Origin: Roseomonas genomospecies 6
GTDB taxonomy: Bacteria > Pseudomonadota > Alphaproteobacteria > Azospirillales > Azospirillaceae
Direction: 5' to 3'
DNA length: 58,739 bases
NCBI RefSeq assembly: GCF_008365375.1
Contig: NZ_QOKW01000034.1
Location: 1-58,739, forward strand
Within the stretch, counting starts at the first letter, position 1; each line of letters starts with the position of its first letter. Position numbers and translations under genes: made by a program. Under the pieces are notes generated by a model. The model searched no databases and was not told the DNA's origin. It saw only the letters and a program-made list of their open reading frames with translations. Shown piece by piece: positions 35,235-42,110 of this stretch.

Positions 35235-35261
35235 TCAGGTTGTGTCTTGCTTGCGGTCCAT
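35235..35261 (-). CDS. possible 8-aa leader peptide
   Basis: A minus-strand mini-gene MDRKQDTT with GGGAG well placed (about nine bases) before its ATG at 35261. It lies between the two RNA elements in the terC leader. Short coupled peptides in leaders can control downstream structure; with only eight codons, chance cannot be excluded. Confidence 0.3.
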   Translation of the reverse strand: MDRKQDTT

Positions 35262-35333
35262 GTCGATGTCTCCCAAAGGCCCGTCGGGATGCCGTCGTCC
35301 GGCGGTGGACCTCGTGGGAAGCAGGACCCAGGG

Positions 35334-35365
35334 AAAAAACGGTGCCGGCTTCCGCAAGGCCGCGC
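35334..35365 (-). terminator. weak hairpin plus U6 after the distal RNA copy
   Basis: CGGC/GCCG with further weak pairs forms a small hairpin, followed about seven bases later by UUUUUU (35339-35334). It is about 25-50 bases after the distal RNA element. The stem is short, so terminator activity is doubtful, but the U6 is unusual in this GC-rich DNA. Confidence 0.35.
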
Positions 35366-35387
35366 CAAGGCGACGGCTCAATGGGAA

Positions 35388-35432
35388 GTCCGACATCACA
35401 GCGCCGGGCGACGCTGCCAGAGGGGCCCGGAC
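35388..35432 (-). ncRNA. structured leader RNA element, distal copy
   Basis: Minus strand: GUCCG/CGGAC forms P1; the 5' junction is GGCCCCUCUGG; the inner hairpin is CAGCG/CGCUG; the 3' junction is UGAUGU. Compared with the other copy (35067-35124), the junctions are identical and the inner stem changes at four of five pairs while staying paired, which is covariation. It starts only a few bases downstream of a good promoter (35441-35471), so it should be at the very 5' end of the transcript. Confidence 0.65.
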
Positions 35433-35440
35433 CTCAGCGG

Positions 35441-35471
35441 CTTATATAATCCGGCTGCGCGCGCTCAACAA
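35441..35471 (-). promoter_or_regulatory. promoter of the terC leader
   Basis: On the minus strand TTGTTG (35471-35466) is 17 bases from TATATA (35448-35443); an alternative pairing is TTGAGC (35468-35463) with TATAAG (35446-35441), spacing 16. The ATTATATAAG block stands out in GC-rich surroundings. Initiation would fall at about 35435, immediately before the distal RNA element. Confidence 0.65.
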
Positions 35472-35499
35472 GAGGGGGCGACGATCGCGCGGGGCAATC

Positions 35500-35826
35500 T
35501 CACGCAAGCAGAACGGGCAGCGGGGCGCAGGCCAGCGCCGCGGGGCCGAGCCTCAGCGCCGCGCGCGGCGCGTGGGGCAGCAGCAGGACGAGCGCCGCGG
35601 CGGCCACGGTCAGCAGCCCCAGCCACGCCGGCAGGCCGATGGCCCATCCCCAGCCGACAACCGCGGGCGGCAGCGACAGCCCGAGCGCCATCCAACCCGC
35701 CCAGCCCAGGAACCGGCTGGTCCGGGCGGAGGGGCGGCGGGCGAAGACCTGCTCGTGGTGGCGGTCCATGGAGAGCGCCAGGGCGAGAAAGCCCGCATAG
35801 GCGATGCACAGCGACGACAGGATCAT
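35500..35826 (-). CDS. DUF3325 membrane protein
   Basis: A 108-aa protein with three to four membrane helices (MILSSLCIAYAGFLALALSMDRHHEQVF, FLGWAGWMALGLSLPPAVV, AIGLPAWLGLLTVAAAALVLLLP). DUF3325 proteins are encoded with PepSY siderophore-reductase proteins (FsrB/PiuB type) and presumably form a complex. Its ATG overlaps the PepSY stop (ATGA). It is the last gene of the operon. Confidence 0.85.
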   Translation of the reverse strand: MILSSLCIAYAGFLALALSMDRHHEQVFARRPSARTSRFLGWAGWMALGLSLPPAVVGWGWAIGLPAWLGLLTVAAAALVLLLPHAPRAALRLGPAALACAPLPVLLA

Positions 35827-37445
35827 GTCAGCTCCTCCGCGACGGCTCCGGCGGGCAGGACGGGTGGGGGGGACGCCTTGCGGGAAAAGACGTTCCGCCC
35901 CACCTTGCGCGCCGCATAGCCCAGCAGCAGGCCGACCGCCAGCGCCGTCAGGTCGAAGCCAGCCAGCAGCCAGTTCCCCGCCGGAAGGCTGTTGCCCAGG
36001 TGACCAGTGGCGGTGGCGGCGTTCAGCACAGGCAGCAGAGCGAAGAGCGCCGCCCCGGCCCACAACTGCTCCGCCCAGGCGCGCCGCGACGGGCGCAGCG
36101 GAGCGTGGAGCAAAGCGGCGGCCCAGGCCAGGAAGAACACCCCGATCTCCCAGCCCGCGCGCTCCTCCAACCCCGCCGGCAGCAGGCGGTTGGCCCAGAA
36201 ATAGGCGGCGACGGCCAGCGGCAGGCCCGCCACCACACCGATGTTCAGCCGGTCGACCAGCCGGTGCCCGAACGGTTCCGGGCCGTCCCGCCCGTTGTCG
36301 GCCCGGCTGCGCTGCGACCGCCGCTTGACCACCCACAGGATCAGGCCGCTGCCCACCATCACCGTCCCGGCGATTCCGGAGACGAAGAACAGCCAGCGCA
36401 TCCCCGGCCCGGCGAAGCGCGCCAGATGAAGCCCCATCAGATAATTGCCGGTCGCCATCGCCGCCGGCTGCGCATCCGCCGGGGGAACCTCCAGCGCCCG
36501 GCCCGTCGCCCCGTCGAACAGCAGCCGCTCCGTTCCGCCCGCGCCGCGCCCGATGGAATCGGCCTCCGCCGGCCTCAGTTCGATGGTGGCGTTGGCCCGG
36601 CCCGGGTTGGTGACGGTCAGGCTTCCCACCCCGCCCAGCGCCGCCCACCGCCGCTCCGCCTCGGCCAGCAGCGGGGCCACCGGGGTCAGCGGCGCGGCGT
36701 CCGGCGATGGCCGGGGCGTCGGTGCCGCGCGGCGGAAACCGCTCTCGGCGAAATAGGCCTGCCGGTTGCCGTCATAGGCGAGATCGACCGCCCAGGGCAT
36801 CAGCATCGTCATGAACAGCAGCAGGCCGGAATAGGTGATCATCAGGTGGAAGGGCAGCGCCAGAACCGCCGCCGCCACATGACCGTCCATCCAAGAGCGC
36901 AGCGCCGCCTTCTCCGGGCGGAAGGTGAAGACGTCCTTGAAGATGCGGCGGTGGGTGATGATGCCGCTGACGATGGCGACCAGCATCGCCATGGTGGCGA
37001 TCCCGACGATCCAGCGCGCGGTCTCGCGCGGCATCCCGTACAGCTCGAAATGGAAGCGGTAGAGGAAGTTGCCGCCCGCCGTCTCGCGCGGCTCCAGCAC
37101 CTCGCCGGTCCCGGCGTCGAGCGTCGCGCGCTTCAGCGCGGCCCGGTCGTTCGGCTTGGCGTCCGGCGGGCGCCAGGACACGGACACCGCCGGGGTCCGG
37201 TCGCCGGGAAGCGTGATCGTCCACTGCGCCGCGTCCGGGGCGATCCGCACCATGCGCTCCACCGCCCGTTCGGCGGTCCCGGCGCCGGGAACGGAACCGT
37301 GAAGCTCCGGCTGCATCCAGACCGTCACCTCCTGCCGGAAATAGGCGATGGTGCCGGTCACGAAGACGGCGAACAGCAGCCAGCCGAGCAGAAGCCCCGC
37401 CCAGGTGTGCAGCCACGCCATGGATTGGCGGAACCCGTCCTTCAT
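35823..37445 (-). CDS. PepSY-associated membrane protein, siderophore-iron reductase type (PiuB/FsrB-like)
   Basis: A 540-aa inner-membrane protein with at least six helices. Conserved features include the first helix AWLHTWAGLLLGWLLFAVFVTGTIAYF, FHFELYGMPRETARWIVG, the motif GIITHRRIFKDVFTFRP, LALPFHLMITYSGLLLFM and GNYLMGLHLARFAG, whose helix-borne histidines are likely haem ligands. Family members reduce ferric siderophores or move electrons across the membrane. A Fur box lies upstream of the first gene of the cluster. It is flanked by DUF3649 and DUF3325 genes, the usual trio. Confidence 0.9.
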   Translation of the reverse strand: MKDGFRQSMAWLHTWAGLLLGWLLFAVFVTGTIAYFRQEVTVWMQPELHGSVPGAGTAERAVERMVRIAPDAAQWTITLPGDRTPAVSVSWRPPDAKPNDRAALKRATLDAGTGEVLEPRETAGGNFLYRFHFELYGMPRETARWIVGIATMAMLVAIVSGIITHRRIFKDVFTFRPEKAALRSWMDGHVAAAVLALPFHLMITYSGLLLFMTMLMPWAVDLAYDGNRQAYFAESGFRRAAPTPRPSPDAAPLTPVAPLLAEAERRWAALGGVGSLTVTNPGRANATIELRPAEADSIGRGAGGTERLLFDGATGRALEVPPADAQPAAMATGNYLMGLHLARFAGPGMRWLFFVSGIAGTVMVGSGLILWVVKRRSQRSRADNGRDGPEPFGHRLVDRLNIGVVAGLPLAVAAYFWANRLLPAGLEERAGWEIGVFFLAWAAALLHAPLRPSRRAWAEQLWAGAALFALLPVLNAATATGHLGNSLPAGNWLLAGFDLTALAVGLLLGYAARKVGRNVFSRKASPPPVLPAGAVAEELT

Positions 37446-37742
37446 GACGGCGCCCCCTGTTGCAGGCCGTGCAGCAGCCAGGCTCCGCCGCCCAGCAGGA
37501 GCGTCGGCACCAACAGGCCCGGCCAGACCCGCCGGGCGCGCACGGAGAAGGACCAGACGATGGCCCCGGTGTGGATGGCGAAGGACAGCATGGTGGCGGT
37601 GTAGACCGCCTCCGCCCGCGGCATCGAGACGGCAAGGGGCAAGGCCAGACCGAGGAACATGGCCGCCGCCGCCGCCAATCCCGGCAAGGCTGCGGGACGC
37701 CACGTCCAGCCCCCGGCCGTACCGTGATGGAAAGATCGTCAT
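37442..37742 (-). pseudogene. DUF3649 gene, probably frameshifted
   Basis: The frame from ATG 37742 gives the family N-terminus (MTIFPSRYGRGLDVASRSLAGI), then becomes GGGGH and loses resemblance. The rest of the family (LAAAAAMFLGLALPLAVSMPRAEAVYTATMLSFAIHTGAIVWSFSVRARRVWPGLL) is in a different frame, open from a TTG at 37687 to a stop at 37442. The switch falls in a GGC-repeat tract near 37670-37680, where the family's GGYAL segment is missing. A deletion of about 10-13 bases fits. If translated from an internal start, an 81-aa two-helix product is possible. A sequencing or assembly error is the alternative. Confidence 0.65.
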
Positions 37743-37852
37743 CAGGACATCACCCGCGCGTTCAGGACTCCGGTGCGCGGTGCCCCGCCCGGCCCCCCGC
37801 ATCACGCTCGGCGGTCATATTCCTTGAAACGGAATGAGGCGTCCAGAAAAAT

Positions 37853-37871
37853 GAGAATGACTCTCATTCTC
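37853..37871. promoter_or_regulatory. Fur box upstream of the DUF3649-PepSY-DUF3325 cluster
   Basis: GAGAATGA and TCATTCTC form an 8-bp perfect inverted repeat with a 3-bp spacer, matching 14 of 19 positions of the classic Fur consensus. It lies 111 bases before the DUF3649 start and just after the end of the kinase gene. Iron repression of the PepSY cluster is the expected outcome. Confidence 0.8.
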
Positions 37872-37884
37872 TAGCGCAGGCCTT

Positions 37885-39084
37885 TTAGAGGTCCGGCGGG
37901 GTGCGGACCGGCAGATGCAGGGTCGCCAGGGTGCCGCCCCCGGCGCGCGAGGCGATGGTGAAGGACCCGCCCAGCCGGTCCGCCGCCAGATTGTCCACGA
38001 TGTTGAGGCCGAGCCCGACCGACCCGGTGCCGCGGCGGGTGGTGAAGAAGGGCTCCAGGATGCGCCCGGCGGTCCCCTCGGCGATGCCTTCGCCGTCGTC
38101 GGCGACCGCCAGCAGAATGGTCTCCGGCCCCGACGCCGCGGCCCGCAGCGTCACAAGACCGCTCCGCCCCTCCGGGAAGGCGTGGTCCAGCGCGTTGCGG
38201 ACGAGCTGTTCCAGGATCGTGGACAGGATCGCCGGATTGCTGACCATGCGCAGGTCGGCGGGACAGTCCACGGCCATGCGGTGCCCCGGCGGCTCCCACT
38301 GGGGACGCAGGCTTTCCGACATCTGTTCGAGGAAGGGCCTCAGGGCGATGGTCTGGCGCAGACCGCCGTGATCCGCCGCCACCCCCTTGAAGCACTGCAC
38401 GATCTCGCCCGCACGGGCGATGTTGGCGGTCAGCAGGGTGGCCAGCTCGCCCGCGCTCGCCAGGAAGCGTTCCAGTTCGGCGCGGCGGAGCTGGTTGTCC
38501 GCCAGACGCTCCGTCATCGCGGCCACCCGGTCGCCGAGGTGGGACGCGCTGCCCAGCGCCACCCCGATGGGCGTGTTGATCTCGTGCGCCACGCCGGCCA
38601 CCATCTGGCGCAGCCCGGCCATCTTCTCGCGCTGGGCCTGGGCCAGCTTGCGCGTCCGCTCGCGGACCAGCGCCTCCAGATGCTCGTTCTCGTCCTTCAG
38701 GCGGCGGTTGGCCCGGCGCAGCGACAGGTGGGTGGCGACGCGGGCGCGCACGATGGCCGGGCTGAAGGGCTTGGTCACGTAATCGACCGCCCCGGTCTCC
38801 AGCCCGAACGCCTCTTCCTCCGGGCTGGACAGGGAGGTGATGAAGATCACCGGAACGTCGGCGGTCGCCGGGTCCGTCTTCAGCAGGCGGCACACCGCGT
38901 AGCCATCCAGCCCCGGCATCATCACGTCCAGCAGCACCAGCTCCGGCGGGTCGGCGGCGGCCAGTTCCAGCGCGCGGCGGCCCGAGGTCGCGAAGCGCAC
39001 CTCGTAGCGGTCCTCCAGCACGCTGGCGAGCGCGCGGATGTTCGCGGTGTCGTCGTCGACGATCAGAATATGGCCACCGCTCAC
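37885..39084 (-). CDS. REC-histidine kinase (receiver fused to HisKA/HATPase)
   Basis: A 399-aa soluble signalling protein. A receiver domain starts it (ILIVDDDTANIRALASVLE; phospho-Asp in LVLLDVMMPGLDGYAVC; K in VDYVTKPFSP), followed by a coiled coil (LRRANRRLKDENEHLEALVRERTRKLAQAQREK). The dimerisation helix carries the phospho-His in VAGVAHEINTPIGVAL, and the ATP-lid motifs are DNAxDH-like (LVRNALDHAFPEG), DDGEGI and GLGLNIV. Start GTG 39084 overlaps the stop of the hybrid kinase (GTGA) with GGGAG upstream. It may take phosphate from the HPt domain of the preceding kinase, then act on a distant target. No DNA-binding output is present. Confidence 0.88.
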   Translation of the reverse strand: MSGGHILIVDDDTANIRALASVLEDRYEVRFATSGRRALELAAADPPELVLLDVMMPGLDGYAVCRLLKTDPATADVPVIFITSLSSPEEEAFGLETGAVDYVTKPFSPAIVRARVATHLSLRRANRRLKDENEHLEALVRERTRKLAQAQREKMAGLRQMVAGVAHEINTPIGVALGSASHLGDRVAAMTERLADNQLRRAELERFLASAGELATLLTANIARAGEIVQCFKGVAADHGGLRQTIALRPFLEQMSESLRPQWEPPGHRMAVDCPADLRMVSNPAILSTILEQLVRNALDHAFPEGRSGLVTLRAAASGPETILLAVADDGEGIAEGTAGRILEPFFTTRRGTGSVGLGLNIVDNLAADRLGGSFTIASRAGGGTLATLHLPVRTPPDL

Positions 39085-42000
39085 GGCGTCGTCTCCCGGT
39101 CCCGTTCCCTGTTCCAAGCGGCGGACAGCCGCTCCAGCGCCGCGCGGGCGGCGGCGAAGTCCAAGTCATCCACGGCCCGCCCGACGCTGTCCACCGCGTC
39201 GTCGAAGCCGCGCCCCGCCAGCAGGCCGCGCACGGCGCCGAACCGCGCCGCCGCCGAGAGGCTGCCGCTGCGCAGCGCCTCCTCCAGGGCGTGCAGCGCC
39301 TCGTCCAGCCCGTCCGGGTTTCCCGGCGGAACCACCGGGTTATCCGGCGCCACCTCCACCGTCCGCAGCGTTTCCGCCGAGGCCAGCGCGGGGCCGAGCG
39401 CGGCGGTCAGTTCGGCCAGACGATCCGGGATCGCCTCCGCCCGCCCTTCGCGCGCCGCCAGCTCCAGCGCGGCGGCGGCCCGGCTGGCCGCCATCGCGCC
39501 GACCGTCCCGGCGCTGCCGCGCAGCCCGTGGGCGAAGCGTTCCATCGCCGGCCAGTCCGCCGCCGTCCACATATGCTCCAGCCGGGCCGGCGCGTCGCCG
39601 TAGCGGTCGAGAAAATCGAGGATCGCCCGGCGCAGCGTGCCCGCCCGCCCGTTCATCCGCGCCAGCGCCGGGGCGAGGTCGAACCCCTCCAGAGCGCCAG
39701 GGAGCACCCCGTCCGCAGCGGCGGCCTTGGCGACCGGCGGAGGCCGCGCCGCCCCCGACGGCTTCAGCCAGCGGTTCAGGACGGCGACGAGACGGTGCGG
39801 CTCCACCGGCTTGGCGATGTGGTCGTCCATGCCCGCAGCCAGACAGCGCCGGCGCTCCTCCTCCAGGGCGTGGGCGGTCATGGCGATGATCGGCAGGCGG
39901 TCCGGGCCGCAGCGGCTGCGGATCGCCCGCGCCACCTCATAGCCATCCATGTCCGGCATCTGGATGTCGGTCAGCAGCGCGGCGTAGCCCGCTCCCGGCT
40001 CCAGCGCCAGCCGCACCGCCTCCGCGCCGCTGCCCACGGCGGTGACGGCCAGCCCGGCGTCCTCCAGGATCTCCCGCGCGACCAGACGGTTGACGGCGTT
40101 GTCGTCGGCGACCAGAACGCGCAGGCCGCGCAGCGGCTCGTTCACCTCCAAGCCCGCGATCCCCACATCCGCCAAGGCGGGCAGAGCCGCAGCAGGGCCG
40201 TCCGGCACGCCGACCGTCACCGTGAAGCGGAAGGTGCTGCCCTGGCCGGGCGCGCTGTCCACCGTGATGCCGCCGCCCATCATGACGGCCAGCCGCCGGC
40301 TGATCGCCAGCCCCAGCCCGGTCCCGCCGTAGCGGCGGGTGGTGGAACTGTCGGCCTGGGCGAAGGGCTGGAACAGCCGGGACACCTGCTCCGCCGTCAT
40401 GCCGATGCCGGTGTCGCGCACGGCGAAGCGCAGTTCGGCCTCTCCGGCGCCCTGCGGCGCGGCGGTCACGGACAGGTCCACGCCACCGCTCTCCGTGAAC
40501 TTAACCGCGTTGTTGACGAGGTTGAGAAGCACCTGCCCCAACCGCAGCGGGTCGCCCAGCAGGGCCGCCGGCACATCCGGAGCGACCTCCAGCCGCAGGG
40601 CCAGCCCCTTCTCCTCGGCGGAGAGGCGGGCGGTGCCGGCCACCATGTCCAGAACCGCGGACAGGTCGAAGGGCACGCGCTCCAGCGTCAGCATCCCCGC
40701 CTCGATCTTCGAGACGTCCAGAATGTCGTTGATGATCCCCAGAAGCGCCGTGGCGGAGGCGCGAATCCGGGTCAGATAGCCGCGCTGGCGCGGCGGCGCC
40801 CCGGCGCGCAGGGCGAGATGGCTGAGCCCCAGGATGGCGTTCATCGGCGTGCGGATCTCATGGCTCATGTTCGCCAGGAAGTCGCTCTTGGCGCGCGACG
40901 CCTCCTCGGCGCGGCGGCGCGCCTCCTCCACCTGCTGCTGGCGGCGCGCGATCTCGTCCAGGAAATGGCGGATGGAGCGGGAGATGGTGGCGATCTCGTC
41001 GGTGCCGCCATCGGGCAGCGGCGTCTCCCGCCCCTCCACCCGGTCGAGCACCGCGTCGTTCAGCCGGACCAGCCGCAAGGTCAGGAAGCGGCGCAGGTAC
41101 AGATACACCCCCAGCGCCACCAGGAAGCCCAGCGCCCCCAGCCCGACCAGGATGCGGTTCTGGGTCGCGGCCAGTTCGGAGAGGCCGCCCGCCTCGTCCG
41201 CCGCCGCCGCGTTGATCCGCTCGAACAGGGCGTGGGCGATCTTCGCGACCTCCTCCACCATCACCAGCACCTGATGGGTCAGCGCCTTGCTGCGGGCGGT
41301 GGCCGCCTGCCGCTCCATCAGGCTGGGCAGAAGGCCGGAGGGGCCGAGCAGGGCCGTCTCCAGCCGCCGGTTCAGGTCGGCGAAGCGCTCCGCCTGTTCC
41401 GGCGGCAACCCGGCGTGCAGCGCCGGCAGGGCGGACAGGGCCGCCGCCGCGTCCCTCTGCGCGCGCAGGATCTCGCGCTGGAAGCGGCTGTTGCCGGCGT
41501 GGGTGCTTTCGTTCAGCACCCGGTTGACCGTGTTGGTCCAGGCGGTGAGAGGCCCCAGCCGGTCCGGCGGCAGGGTCGGCAGCACGGCGGCGACCAGGGT
41601 GCCGGCCTCCGCCGACAGGCTGCGGGTCTCGTCCAGCGCCGCGTCGGCCCGCGCCGCCGCGTCGATGCGCTCCGCCACCAGCCGGTCCAGGTCCTCCACC
41701 GTCGGCACCAGCGTGCCCAGGACGCCGGCCAGGGTGGCCCCGCCCTCGATGTCGGACAAGGCATGAGCCGATTGCGTGACCGCCGTCAGGTTGGCCGTCA
41801 GCTCCGCCAGGGTGACCCGCCGTTCGGGATGGCTGGCCGCCACGCCCAGCCGGGTCGCCTGCGACAGCACCTGCTGCAACCCGCCGTTCAGCACCGCCCC
41901 GGTGGTGATGCGCGGCAGCGCCCCGTTGGACAGGTCCGACAGGGCGTGCCGGAACTGCGCCAGATCGTAGAGCGCCGTGCCCGACACGCTCAGCAGCACC

Positions 42001-42110
42001 CCGACCATGACCAGCAGTCCCAGCCCGACGCGCCGCCCCACGCCGCCCCGGAAGGCGGCCCGGACGGCGGTGCGCCGGGCCGGCGCGCCGGTGGCGGTTT
42101 CCACATCCAT
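39081..42110 (-). CDS. hybrid sensor kinase with HPt domain (TorS/BarA-like architecture)
   Basis: A 1009-aa membrane kinase. Helix 1 is at about 28-48, a helical periplasmic sensor at ~50-318 resembles the four-helix TorS sensor, helix 2 is at ~319-340, and then come HAMP and HisKA with phospho-His in FLANMSHEIRTPMNAILGLSHL (~417). HATPase motifs are LVNNAVKFT, DTGIGM and GGTGLGLAISRRLA. The REC domain (VLVADDNAVNRLVAREIL, Asp in LLTDIQMPDMDG) and a C-terminal HPt (ERFAHGLRGSAGTVGA, His ~855) complete the phosphorelay. Its ATG overlaps the stop of the upstream 5'-nucleotidase-like gene (TGATG), so the periplasmic protein is probably its ligand-binding partner, like TorT with TorS. Confidence 0.88.
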   Translation of the reverse strand: MDVETATGAPARRTAVRAAFRGGVGRRVGLGLLVMVGVLLSVSGTALYDLAQFRHALSDLSNGALPRITTGAVLNGGLQQVLSQATRLGVAASHPERRVTLAELTANLTAVTQSAHALSDIEGGATLAGVLGTLVPTVEDLDRLVAERIDAAARADAALDETRSLSAEAGTLVAAVLPTLPPDRLGPLTAWTNTVNRVLNESTHAGNSRFQREILRAQRDAAAALSALPALHAGLPPEQAERFADLNRRLETALLGPSGLLPSLMERQAATARSKALTHQVLVMVEEVAKIAHALFERINAAAADEAGGLSELAATQNRILVGLGALGFLVALGVYLYLRRFLTLRLVRLNDAVLDRVEGRETPLPDGGTDEIATISRSIRHFLDEIARRQQQVEEARRRAEEASRAKSDFLANMSHEIRTPMNAILGLSHLALRAGAPPRQRGYLTRIRASATALLGIINDILDVSKIEAGMLTLERVPFDLSAVLDMVAGTARLSAEEKGLALRLEVAPDVPAALLGDPLRLGQVLLNLVNNAVKFTESGGVDLSVTAAPQGAGEAELRFAVRDTGIGMTAEQVSRLFQPFAQADSSTTRRYGGTGLGLAISRRLAVMMGGGITVDSAPGQGSTFRFTVTVGVPDGPAAALPALADVGIAGLEVNEPLRGLRVLVADDNAVNRLVAREILEDAGLAVTAVGSGAEAVRLALEPGAGYAALLTDIQMPDMDGYEVARAIRSRCGPDRLPIIAMTAHALEEERRRCLAAGMDDHIAKPVEPHRLVAVLNRWLKPSGAARPPPVAKAAAADGVLPGALEGFDLAPALARMNGRAGTLRRAILDFLDRYGDAPARLEHMWTAADWPAMERFAHGLRGSAGTVGAMAASRAAAALELAAREGRAEAIPDRLAELTAALGPALASAETLRTVEVAPDNPVVPPGNPDGLDEALHALEEALRSGSLSAAARFGAVRGLLAGRGFDDAVDSVGRAVDDLDFAAARAALERLSAAWNRERDRETTP

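Noticed and set aside
35067..35432. Assigning the terC leader elements to the yybP-ykoY manganese riboswitch
   Set aside because: I could not see its conserved loop sequences on the minus strand; the two copies share a different core, so only a covariance search can decide.
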